Of a stretch of DNA of 33,112 bases, positions 9,611-18,022 are shown piece after piece. The first letter of the stretch is position 1, and each line of letters starts with the position of its first letter. Source of the DNA: Gracilaria domingensis (lineage: Eukaryota; Rhodophyta; Florideophyceae; Gracilariales; Gracilariaceae); NCBI GenBank assembly GCA_022539475.1, contig VCMS01000405.1, forward strand, positions 1-33,112, in the 5' to 3' direction. The translations under genes and the position numbers were made by a program. The notes beneath the pieces were generated by a model that was given only the letters and a program-made list of their open reading frames with translations, was not told the DNA's origin and did not search any database.

Positions 9611-10993
9611 TTACGATGTTTGGTTGTCACTGAGGGCAATACTCGTGCATTTAGTCCAGTAGTCAAGTAGCAGACGTATATCCCTTGGGTTAAAGCAATC
9701 GTTGACGACATATGTTCGACGGAGCTGCTCAACAGATGTATTCATCTGGTGAGCCAAACGCTGTAGAAACTCATTCTCTGATAACCCCGGAAATACCTTT
9801 CCCTGGCGGTACAATCTCATCATCATCGAAGCGTAGCTTGTTCTCAAGTTCATGGATGTTAGACTACAGAATTTACGATCATGACAGGAAAGGAAATTTT
9901 GAAGCATCTTAGTGATCGCTGCGGGTTTGACGCCCTGTCCAGTCCCAGTATTCAACAGAAGCGGGCGTCCTAGATTTTTGCAGTAGTCCTTGGCGCCTCC
10001 TAGAACTATGGGTCTCACAACGGTAGTATGGAACTCTAAGTAAGGAATACAAGACGCGGGTAGAACGAGGTGTGGCAGATCAGGATACCTGAGTCGCTTC
10101 TCTCTCATTGTACGTAGCTCAATGAAAGATTCTCCCCTTCGCAACCTCTTCATTCTCCGAAGTTCATGGGGGAGCGGAACTTGAAGCTGGCTAAAAGCTT
10201 GCGGTCGTTGACCTCCAGAGACCATCATTAGGAATCCAGTAAAGTTCTTGCACCAACTCTCAACAAACAAATCTACATCACACGTCTCTCGTCGACCTAC
10301 ACCGGCTTCATCCACTCCATGTCTCCAGAAACGCTTCATTAAAAAGTTCAAGAACGCTTGGGTTCTCCGAACAGTATACATATACTCAGTAGGTCGAATG
10401 ATTCTACCAGATAAGTCCCTTGGCTTTCTGGATTTCCTTGCTTGACATCGAATTCGATGTGCTCGCTTGGCCGCACTGGCAATTTTGCGAAGAATTACGG
10501 ACATCACGACGAGACTTGCCCTTAATGACTTGTCGTCAACGCAAAGCAGAGCTGCTGTACGTACTCTTGTCAAACATGTAGCCTTTATCCTTGTAGTGCC
10601 AGCAGAAAAATGCTCTCTGAAGTAATCAGTAAAGCTAAGTACCAGTTCCCGACTTCCAACGCTTTTGAACAGTGCAGCTTCTTTCCATACGTCCTCTTTT
10701 CGAATAACGGTGGGCGAAACAGCCCATCTCAAGAACTGCGAAATGGCCAAAGTCGTTTGCGTTAGTTCGGCTGTGCCACTCCGACCCCGAATTCTCGGCA
10801 GGTAGTATAGTTCGTACACCCGTCGTAGGCCGAGACAATTCTCAATCGTTGCCCCAAGCCCTGCATAAAAGCATTGACCAGGCTCTAGATCGGCTTTCAC
10901 CTCCAGTCGGGCTTCAAGGCCAGCGAAGAAGTCCGGTTCCTTTGCTTCCAGCACATGTAGATCGTAGAGCCATTGTTTCCTGACGCTGTCCAT
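9611..10993 (-). CDS. Tyrosine recombinase, Crypton-like (460 aa)
   Basis: A nuclear DNA breaking-and-joining enzyme of the tyrosine recombinase (phage integrase) fold, likely the mobility gene of the surrounding element. I chose the ATG at 10991-10993 (MDSVRKQWLY) because the frame upstream to 11374 only translates a GC-rich minisatellite into low-complexity Ser/Arg/Leu/Pro residues. Residues 1-160 match the helical core-binding part of the second recombinase (TIENCLGL against VIVENCIDL; QFLRWA against QFMRWA). The catalytic half shows Arg263 (SGGQRPQAF), Lys299 (MREKR), Arg384 (SMNLRTSYA) and Tyr428 (MNTSVEQLRRTY). The first His of HxxR is Met381 and the later His/Trp position is Asn418; the other recombinase here has the same changes, so they are family traits, not decay. 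No stop or frameshift is present. Activity is inferred. Confidence 0.85.
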   Translation of the reverse strand: MDSVRKQWLYDLHVLEAKEPDFFAGLEARLEVKADLEPGQCFYAGLGATIENCLGLRRVYELYYLPRIRGRSGTAELTQTTLAISQFLRWAVSPTVIRKEDVWKEAALFKSVGSRELVLSFTDYFREHFSAGTTRIKATCLTRVRTAALLCVDDKSLRASLVVMSVILRKIASAAKRAHRIRCQARKSRKPRDLSGRIIRPTEYMYTVRRTQAFLNFLMKRFWRHGVDEAGVGRRETCDVDLFVESWCKNFTGFLMMVSGGQRPQAFSQLQVPLPHELRRMKRLRRGESFIELRTMREKRLRYPDLPHLVLPASCIPYLEFHTTVVRPIVLGGAKDYCKNLGRPLLLNTGTGQGVKPAAITKMLQNFLSCHDRKFCSLTSMNLRTSYASMMMRLYRQGKVFPGLSENEFLQRLAHQMNTSVEQLRRTYVVNDCFNPRDIRLLLDYWTKCTSIALSDNQTS

Positions 10994-11019
10994 CCTTACG
11001 ACGCGAGCAGATGACGAGG

Positions 11020-11375
11020 GTCTAGAAGCGGGAGCAGCACGGGAGGCGAGGCAGCACACGAGTTCCAGGCGGGAGCAGCACGGGAGGCGCGAGCAGTGCA
11101 CCAGATCTAGAGGCGGGAGCAGCACGGGAGGCGCGAGCAGTACACCAGATCTAGAGGCGGGAGCAGCACGGGAAGCAGCGGGTGAGGGTGGGGGGCAGGA
11201 GAAGCGAGCGAAGGCGGGAGCTCCGAACAGAGAGCGAGAACAAAGGCGGGAGCAGCACACGAGGTCTAGAGGCGGGAGCAGCACGGGGAGCAGCAGGTGA
11301 GGGTGGGAGGCAAGAGAAGCGGGCACGAGGCGAAGCGAGCACGACGGCGAGCAGCGGGCGAGGGTGGGAGGCAAG
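11020..11375. repeat. GC-rich minisatellite upstream of the first recombinase gene
   Basis: Variants of aggcgggagcagcacgggag recur about every 44 bp (for example near 11067, 11111 and 11155), with cagatctag between them, then shorter related units to 11375. It lies between the recombinase ATG and the right direct repeat, where its promoter would be. The reverse strand reads as low-complexity protein in frame with the recombinase, which artificially lengthens that frame. Confidence 0.75.
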
Positions 11376-11483
11376 AGCAGTTACAATGTAGATAGAATGA
11401 ATGAATGAGGCCTTCACGCATTTTGTGTAGACGCCCGCAGCTAGCCGGATGTCGCCTTGTCCGCTGGAACAGATGCCACGCGG

Positions 11484-11605
11484 CGACGGTTGACAGTTAG
11501 AGCTGTCAGCTGTAGTATGATGTGCTCGACTTGGAGTACCAGCTTATAGTACTCCGTCGCGGGTTTCGTTCCCCTGATTCCGCTCGTGTATTCCGCGACC
11601 CGTCG
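11484..11605 (+). repeat. Right direct repeat, cloverleaf-forming
   Basis: Same orientation as the left copy, 121 of 122 bases identical. Identity extends about 2 bp to the left (gg) and stops at once on the right, so the unit is sharply bounded at its closing stem CGACGG/CCGTCG. Confidence 0.85.
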
Positions 11606-11723
11606 GCAGAAGTGCTTTGAAGAAGAGTTTATCGCCGAGAAGTTACCGGAGAGCGGAGCGGCAATCAGATCATGAACTTATCGCTGCACTACTGTAACCA
11701 AGGGTAACCCCCAAGCAAAACCA

Positions 11724-11780
11724 GATATCGGATTGATCTGAGATCGATCTTTGAGATCGATCTCAGATCAATCCGATATC
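11724..11780. repeat. Perfect 27-bp inverted repeat with 3-nt loop
   Basis: The left arm 11724-11750 begins GATATCGGATTG and pairs without mismatch with 11754-11780, around the loop TTG. It starts 118 bp outside the right direct repeat. Two shorter perfect palindromes flank it loosely, for example AATCCCAA/TTGGGATT at 11805-11821. No gene crosses it with confidence. Confidence 0.9.
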
Positions 11781-11922
11781 GACAAGAAAAATCGAGTATT
11801 TTGGAATCCCAAATTGGGATTTCCGGTACTGTGTATCCTGAACGTTTTGCGCTCGAGCGGGTTTCTGAGGTCACTTCAACAACCTGCTGCACTGGATCGT
11901 TCACCGCTTCGCCGTCGGCATC

Positions 11923-11943
11923 CGTCGTCGTCGTCGTCGTCGT
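11923..11943. repeat. CGT triplet microsatellite
   Basis: Seven uninterrupted CGT units. The reverse strand translates to a run of threonines in one frame. Confidence 0.85.
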
Positions 11944-11961
11944 CCTCGCCGTAGCTTGCGG

Positions 11962-12175
11962 CTTGTTTCGCTCTCGCATTGCGCGGACTATCGGGACGCA
12001 CTCTCGTTTCAATTTTGTAGTGCGATGTAATCTAGAGACTTGATATCTCTCAAAATGGTTAACTCCCGAGATTTTGAGCTGGGCTTTGACGGTGATGCAC
12101 TTTTCGGAAACATTGGGATTTCGAGATCGCTCTTGTTTCGCTCTGGCATTGCGTGGCCGATCGCGACTTCACGCT
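11962..12175. repeat. Diverged direct duplication, 170-bp offset
   Basis: The stretch starting cttgtttcgctct at 11962 recurs at 12132 with scattered changes over about 40 bp (gcattgcg-gg-c-atcg-gac). On the minus strand both copies translate alike (REC-PIVRAMRERNK against REVAIGHAMPERNK), which hints at a duplicated coding piece. No complete gene is evident in 11606-12287. Confidence 0.5.
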
Positions 12176-12287
12176 CAATGCCTCGCCCATTTGCTGACTC
12201 TCTAGCTTGGCCACTGCTACTCCTCTCTATGCACAGTGAAAATAATCGTCCCCACCTCACTGCCGTCGTATCGGTACGATACCCGAT

Positions 12288-12827
12288 CTAGCGGCACCCC
12301 CGCCAGCGGCTTGCGCAGCAGATTTCGCACTCCGTCCAGCTCTCTCCGATCTGCACACGTATCACCGCCAGCGTCTTACCTTCTTCCACCTTTGCCGCAG
12401 CCCATTCCACGACTTTCACCTCTTCCGCCATGCACTCACCGACGTCTCTCACTCCAAATCCACCCTCCACCACGCTCCCAATCACGCTCTCCTTCGATCG
12501 TTCGCTGCTGCACTCTATCCTAATCGTCGCCGGCCATTCGCAACCCACCAGCACCTCCATCCCAACCATCGCCAGCCGAAAGAACAAAGTCAACGTCGCC
12601 ACCGATCCCACCGTTTCAACAGACATCCCAAATTCGACACCGATACTAACAGCACAACCAGGGCCTCTAGTAACACAGCTGTCCCCACCGTCACTACCGC
12701 AACCACCGTCCAGAACCTCCACGTCTGCACCACCACGAGGAACGATAGGGGTTCTTGGGCCTATACTATAGGTTAAGGGATTTTTGTGTCTAATGGAAAA
12801 GAGCGTTTTATGAGAAATTAGGTTCAA
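12288..12827 (-). CDS. Doubtful open frame (179 aa)
   Basis: An open minus-strand frame of 179 codons. The C-terminal 90 residues (from VGMEVLVGCEWPATIR) look protein-like, with Val/Glu-rich strands and four cysteines near the end; the N-terminal part is Gly/Asp-rich. No domain is recognised. The plus strand at 12430-12771 is also open but translates to Ser/Thr/Pro-rich low complexity. Real coding is uncertain, and a decayed exon is as likely. Confidence 0.2.
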   Translation of the reverse strand: MNLISHKTLFSIRHKNPLTYSIGPRTPIVPRGGADVEVLDGGCGSDGGDSCVTRGPGCAVSIGVEFGMSVETVGSVATLTLFFRLAMVGMEVLVGCEWPATIRIECSSERSKESVIGSVVEGGFGVRDVGECMAEEVKVVEWAAAKVEEGKTLAVIRVQIGESWTECEICCASRWRGCR

Positions 12828-12943
12828 GGTCTAAGGAGGGGAAAAAGGGATTTTGGGATTTGAAAGGGACGTTTGAGGGGGAGAAGGAATGGAGGATTAG
12901 GTGGACTTGGTGGACTTGAAGGTTCTATACTATAGAAGGTTTA

Positions 12944-13270
12944 ATGGGTTTCAGAGGATTCAGAGGATTCAGCAGTTTCAGAGGATTCATCGGTTTTAGA
13001 GGATTCATCGGTTTCAGAGGTTTCAGAGGTTCCAGAGGTTTCAGAGGTTCCAGAGGTTCCAGAAGTTCCAGAGGATTCAGCGGTTTCAATGGATTCAGCG
13101 GTTTCAATGGATTCAGCGGTTTCAGCGGGTTCAGCGGGTTCAACGGGTTCAGTGGGTTTAGCGGGTTCAGTGGGTTCAGCGGGTTCAGTGGGTTCAGCGG
13201 GTTCAGCGGATTCAGCGGGTTCAGCGGGTTCAGCGGATTCAATAGATTCAAAGGATTCAAAGGAGTTTGC
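12944..13270. repeat. 9-bp minisatellite of about 36 units
   Basis: Units of ggttcagcg or ggattcaga and close variants. Being a multiple of three, the array leaves frames open on both strands: Gly-Phe-Ser tripeptides on plus and Asn-Pro-Leu tripeptides on minus. Variants cluster (ggattcaga at the left, gggttcagc at the right), which points to local unit spreading. A perfect palindrome TTCTATA-c-TATAGAA (12923-12937) sits just to the left. Confidence 0.9.
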
Positions 13271-13389
13271 TGGATCGGAGGTTTTATAAGGCTCTTCAGC
13301 CTTTTAACGGATCCAAAGGTTTCATAGTTTACCTCTCCAGATTATAAAGACAATCGTTTTGCGTATATGCACAAGTTGGTTCGAGTTCA

Positions 13390-14090
13390 GGTAAGGACCA
13401 AAATCCAGGACGTTGTCCTGCATTTACAACAATTCGGGGTGGAATTATGGTGATGAACGATATGCATGACGCTATCCTGGAATCGAAACATTGCGAGGTC
13501 GAAATGTGAAGAGTAACAAAATGCAGGACGCTGTCCTGATTCGGAACATTCGGAGTGGTGAGTTTAGTAATGGTCAAAATCTAAGACGCCATCCTGGATT
13601 CACCACATTCCGAGGTGCAGTTTTGGTGAGAATCAAAATCCAGGACGCTGTCCTGGATTCTGTCCTGGATTGTGTCCGGGGTTCTTGCACCTGAAAACTC
13701 GGGGAGTGTCTAAATCCGGGACGCTGTCCTGGATTCCGTCCTAGAAAGGTGTATTAGCTGTATACTTGTCACTGTCGAACACGTGTATACGCCAAGTGGC
13801 AACGTGTATTTGTTGTACACCACTTTGGCAACGTGTATTATCGCTCTGCCCAGTTGAAAACATTCCGAGGTGGTAGTATGATGAGTAACAAAATGCAAGA
13901 CGCCGTCCTGAATTCATTACCTTCCGTGGGAGAAGATTAATGAGGGTTGCCACCTTCCGAGGGGCAAGTATGGAGAGTGTCAAAATCCAGGCCACTGTCC
14001 AGGATTCCAACAACATTTCAAGGCGAAAATTTGGGGGCAATCAAAATCCAGGACGCTGTCCTGGAGAATCCGTCCTGGATTGGGTTGTTG
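13390..14090. repeat. 59-bp tandem array with a palindromic core
   Basis: Palindromic cores of the type ATCCAGGAC-gct-GTCCTGGAT start at about 13403, 13462, 13521, 13579, 13638, 13714, 13893, 13985 and 14046. The first five are 58-59 bp apart; later ones are spread by insertions. Between cores lies a loosely conserved segment (cattcggagtggtga-type). The same core occurs at 25.07 kb, 27.9-28.26 kb and 29.15 kb. Confidence 0.8.
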
Positions 14091-14258
14091 GTTCTTGCAT
14101 TTATTAGACAAGTTGGAATTGGAGCAATGCCGCAGACGGATAATGAAAGCGTCAAATCTGGAAAGGTGTATGAACTGTGTACTTGTCTATGTTGGCCACG
14201 TGTATGTGACAGTGGCCACGTGTGTTTGTTGTATACCACGATGGCAACGTGTATTATC
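13745..14258 (+). repeat. Pair of diverged 97-bp direct repeats inside the array
   Basis: Copy one, 13745-13842, and copy two, 14162-14258, both start aaaggtgtat and end acgtgtattatc, with tgttgta-accac in the middle. Each follows a palindromic core, so core plus this segment was duplicated as one compound unit about 417 bp apart. Confidence 0.65.
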
Positions 14259-14396
14259 TGGAAGTGGTTTATATACCAAGTTTCCCGTAAATTGTCCTAG
14301 ATTCTAAAACGTCGAACAGTTTTAGGGTAAAATCGTCCTGGAAAAGGAATAAGGAATTGATATAAAAAGAACGGGGTGCCGCTGATTGGCCAAGCG

Positions 14397-14485
14397 AAAT
14401 TCGCTGGAGCAGCACAGTTGGTAACGGCCATGCTGGCTGTGCTGCTCCGCCGGAGATCGTGGGTTCGAATCTTTCCGTGCACACT
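14397..14485 (+). other. tRNA-like (Pol III) element with a 12-bp hairpin
   Basis: An A-box-like CAGCACAGTTGG (14410-14421) and a B-box-like GGTTCGAATCT (14462-14472) are about 50 bp apart, as in tRNA genes and tRNA-derived SINEs. The A box lies partly in a perfect inverted repeat GGAGCAGCACAG (14406-14417) / CTGTGCTGCTCC (14437-14448). The T-arm stem is poor and no full cloverleaf forms, so this is not a working tRNA gene. A pyrimidine-rich tract follows at 14590-14650. A SINE head is the best guess. Confidence 0.4.
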
Positions 14486-15024
14486 GCGTTGCATATCCTG
14501 GCCCAATATGCTGCGCAGTGTGGACGAGAACGATGAAACCTGTGCGTGGACACCGGACCTTCCATACCTGCCCTGCTTGCTGGGCATTTTGTATTAAGAT
14601 TCCTTCTCTCTCACCTCCATTTCTTCCCCCCTTTTTTCTTTTTTTCCTCAACACCCTTTTTGAAGTTTTTAGTCGTTTTTGTTGATATAAGTAGTTGTTA
14701 CCTGCGCCTGTTGTTTTACTGGCTAATGCTGTGTTGTAGGCTTCGTCGAAATGTCTACCAGAAGGTACGCAGCACCCATTTTACTTTATGAAAGAGGTAA
14801 TGAGAGTTAACGGCTTTGTTCATGTCAAAAGTATTTGCGGCGCAATAACGCAATCTTGAGAGGGCGAAGAGTGTCTGATTTAGGTGAAAATCAGCAGTTA
14901 AATACAGTCATTGCGCTTCAATCTAGTAAGAGATCGGCGAAGTAAAGGATGGTAATCGTTCTGTGGCAGTGGGTTTCCATGAAAATTAAAGTAAGACTGA
15001 GCAAACGCGAGGATATACCGCGCC

Positions 15025-15345
15025 GTGTACTGGGGCTGCAGGAGAATGGCTGCACACAGTAAAAGAACGTTACATAAAATATAAACATATTAGGGGCAAG
15101 TACCCGGCCACGTCATGCGGTCGTGCCGTGTAATGACGCTGCAGGAGAATGGCTGCACACAGTAAAAGAACGTTACATAAAATATAAACATGTTGGGGGC
15201 AAGTACCCGGCCACGCCATGCGGTCGTGTCCACGTCATGCGGTCGTGCCGTGTAATGAGGCTGCAGGAGAATGGCTGCACACAGTAAAATAACGTTACAT
15301 AAATTATAAACATAATGGAAGCAAGTACCCGGCACGTCATGCGGT
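15025..15345 (+). repeat. Tandem repeat, three units of about 100-120 bp
   Basis: Units start at 15025, 15128 and 15250. Each carries gctgcaggagaatggctgca, then aacgttacata and caagtacccgg. The middle unit has an extra internal copy of cacgtcatgcggtcgtg. Units are 85-95% alike by eye. No gene is present. Confidence 0.85.
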
Positions 15346-15539
15346 CTTGGAGGGGAGACTGATCACGGGAATGGATTGTTATCAATGTTAAAAATGAAAT
15401 GGAAGGAAGTACCAGACGTCATCATGTCCCCGCGGAAGGATGGACTGAAACAGTGTGGAATGTTACGAATAGAATTTTACGGTTGATCATAATATGTTCA
15501 CATCCGTGTGGAATGAAGTATAATACAGTGACCAGTTAT

Positions 15540-17870
15540 GTAATACTGTGTGCGTTGCGGCGAAGCCAAACTGCCGAGAATGATTTACAGAATAGAGCCT
15601 ATATCCATCATTTCGCGGGATATTATTTCTATAATGGTGTCGTGAATTCGGGCTGTAAGTCAGCAAATGGTTGATGAGATTCTCTCCTCGGGAAGCATGT
15701 ATTGGATTAGCTAATGTCATGCCATGCCGATGTCCTACAGTTTTGCGATGGAAGATTGGAAATCCTCGTGAACAGAGTTGGTTCTGTAATTGATGTGAAG
15801 TGCTGCATAAAATGCACGATCTGATGTATAAGATGAGTCAAGCGTGCCAATTGAGCGTCATGGGTACAATAAGCCTTACCTGTATAATCAATTTTAGAAG
15901 GTCGTCATACAAGGCACAATGAATGTAGCATGTTAAAGGCGTTCCCATGAAACTTTTGGAAGGCCATTTTGTGAGTAGTAGGCGTAAGCGCGGCCGTAAA
16001 ATAATACAATCAAGTTTAGGGTAAAAAGGGAATCATCGTTGCATTGCGGAAAGCGATTATATATATGACCATAACCAAAACGATAACGCATCGGAAGCGT
16101 ACTGTCATGGGCTCCCGATCGAAATTTGTGGTGCGCTCGGTGCCTTTTCATTATCCCAACAGTACAGTTACAGAGAGAAGCTATATTATACTATGTGAAG
16201 TTATGGGGAAGTCGAATTGCGGGGAGCAAATTACAGCACAGAACATTATGTTACGAAGATCATGTGGAGAGATTCATTTTCTATAATGATGCCGTAAACT
16301 TGGTGTGTAAGTCAGCAAACGTGTTTTGGTATTCTTTCTTTGAGAATCATGGATTGGAGCTGCTGATATCATGACATGACGATGTTGTGCACTTGGGCGA
16401 CGGACGTTTCGAGTCATCGCGGAGAGTGGTAGCCCTCACAATTGGTGTGAACTGTTTCAAAAAGAGTCCAATCTGATGTATAAGATGATACGTCTATAAT
16501 GAGTGTCACGTGCATATTGAGCGTCATGCGTACAATGAGGCTCACTTGTATAATGGGCGTGGAAATGGCTTCATACATTTCAAAATAAATGGAGCATGTT
16601 AGAAGTGTTCCCAATCTTTAGGAATGCTTCTTGTGAAGAGTAGGCGTATACGGGGCCCTAATATAATGCATTGATGGGGAATGATGTAACGGCGTGACAT
16701 TGGGGAAAGCGATTATACATATGACCATAACCAAATAGGTAACGCATCGGAACCAAACTGTCATGTGTTGATCGATGAGGTGTGCTCGACGCGTTATGAC
16801 AAACATCTCCGAATGCACTTGTCCGACGGACGTTTGGAGTCATCGCGGCGAGTGGTAACCTTCACAATTGATGTGAACTGCTTCATAATGTGTCCACTCC
16901 GATATATAAGTTGATACGTCTATAATGAGTGTCACGTGCATATTGAGCGTCATGCCTACAATGAGGCTCACTTTTATAATGGGCGTGGAAATGGCTTCAT
17001 ACGTTTCAAAATAAATGTAGCATGTTAGAAGTGTTCCCAAACTTTAGGAATGCTTCTTGTGAAGAGTAGGCGTATACGAAGCCCGAAAACAATGCATTGA
17101 TGGGGAATGGTGTGACGGTGTGACATTGGGGGAAGCCATTATACATATGACCATAACCAAATAGGTAACGCATCGGAACCAAACTGTCATGGTTGATCGA
17201 TGAGGGCCGCTCGCCGCGTTATGACAAGCAAGGTAATGCATCGGAACCGAAATGTCATGTGTTCATTGATGAGGGGTGCTCGACGCGTTATGACAAGCAT
17301 CTCTGAAGATTACAGCACGTAGGTATAAAACAACTTTGTTGAGCTGCAGGAAAGGACCTACAGGGCGGAATCTATACCAGTCTAAAATGATACCGTGAAT
17401 TTGGGCTGTAAGTCAGCAAGTGATTGTTTGGATATTTTAGGTATGAACCATTGATTTGAATAGCCGATGTCATGCCATGACGATATCGTGCAGTTGTGGG
17501 GCGGTAGCTTTTAACTCATCACGGATAGAGTTAGGTCTCCCAGTTGATGTTGAGGGCATCATGAAACGTCCGATATGAAGCATAAGATGATATGTTCGTA
17601 ATGAGTCGCCGTACCATTTAAAATATATGTAGCATGGTAGATGCGTGTCCATGAAAAATTCCGGGTCCGTGTTGGGAAGACTAGGCAGGGGTGGGCCTTA
17701 CAACAATGTATTAACGCGTAAGGCGTAAGCAGCGTTACATATGGGAAAGAGATGTTACATAGGGCCATAATCCCAGAGTTAACACATCGGAAACAAACAG
17801 TCTCGGAATTCCGATCGAAATTTTGCGGTGTGCTCGACAACTGGTTTCCAATGCCTGGTACTCTGGAAGG
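15540..17870 (+). repeat. Large diverged tandem repeats upstream of the second recombinase
   Basis: Four units of about 430-650 bp share blocks in the same order: gtaagtcagcaa; a segment with tcatgccatgacgat; tcatcgcggagagt; aatgagtgtcacgtgc; gtgaagagtaggcgta; atgaccataaccaaa; and cgcatcggaa with gtgctcgac. Two adjacent units (from about 16380 and 16806) are nearly identical at an exact 426-bp offset; the first and last are much more diverged. The third lacks the first block, and an extra 70-bp tail copy lies at 17229-17302. The array runs directly up to the TATA-like box of the recombinase gene. No open frame is convincing. The stretch 14590-15024 holds nothing I can name. Confidence 0.75.
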
Positions 17871-17872
17871 AG

Positions 17873-17880
17873 TATATATA
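17873..17880 (+). promoter_or_regulatory. TATA-like box of the second recombinase gene
   Basis: TATATATA, 143 bp before the chosen ATG at 18023 and just after the last tandem-repeat unit. It is the only strong TATA-like run close upstream of the gene. Confidence 0.4.
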
Positions 17881-18022
17881 CAGTCTCGGGAATGGTTTCA
17901 AAAAGTGGAAGTACCGCATCGGAGAGCTTTCTCAGAATCTCCGCATCCGCTTCTCATTTGTTCTCGGGACTCGTTCCAGTCCTCGTAGCTGAAAAGAAAG
18001 ATCTACCACCAGTACTTTGAAG

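Larger units (their letters stand above)
9425..11605. mobile_element. Compact YR element bracketed by 122-bp direct repeats
   Basis: Two near-identical direct repeats (9425-9546 and 11484-11605; one mismatch in 122 bp) enclose a single intact tyrosine recombinase gene on the minus strand, its likely poly(A) signal and a GC-rich minisatellite upstream of it. Recombination between the repeats would release a 2059-bp circle carrying the gene and one repeat. The near identity suggests recent origin or ongoing homogenisation. Cryptons are eukaryotic YR elements with a recombinase as sole gene, but they usually lack long terminal repeats; Ngaro/DIRS-like elements have repeats but also encode reverse transcriptase, which is absent here. 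No target-site duplication outside the repeats is evident. The alternative is that the gene lies between two copies of a structured RNA or satellite by chance. Confidence 0.6.

Noticed and set aside
11000..11374. N-terminal extension of the 460-aa recombinase
   Set aside because: It translates a GC-rich minisatellite; the homologous protein has no equivalent, and a good ATG lies at 10993.
9425..11605. LTR retrotransposon
   Set aside because: The direct repeats do not show TG...CA ends, no reverse transcriptase, protease or RNase H motif is visible, and the only gene is a recombinase.
12925..13260. Asn-Pro-Leu repeat protein on the minus strand
   Set aside because: The frame is open only because the 9-bp unit is a multiple of three; there is no flanking coding sequence.
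13390..14090. CRISPR-like array: palindromic repeats with spacers at a regular 59-bp pitch
   Set aside because: The intervening sequences are themselves related between units, the repeats are imperfect and no cas gene is present; it is a tandem satellite in a eukaryotic setting.
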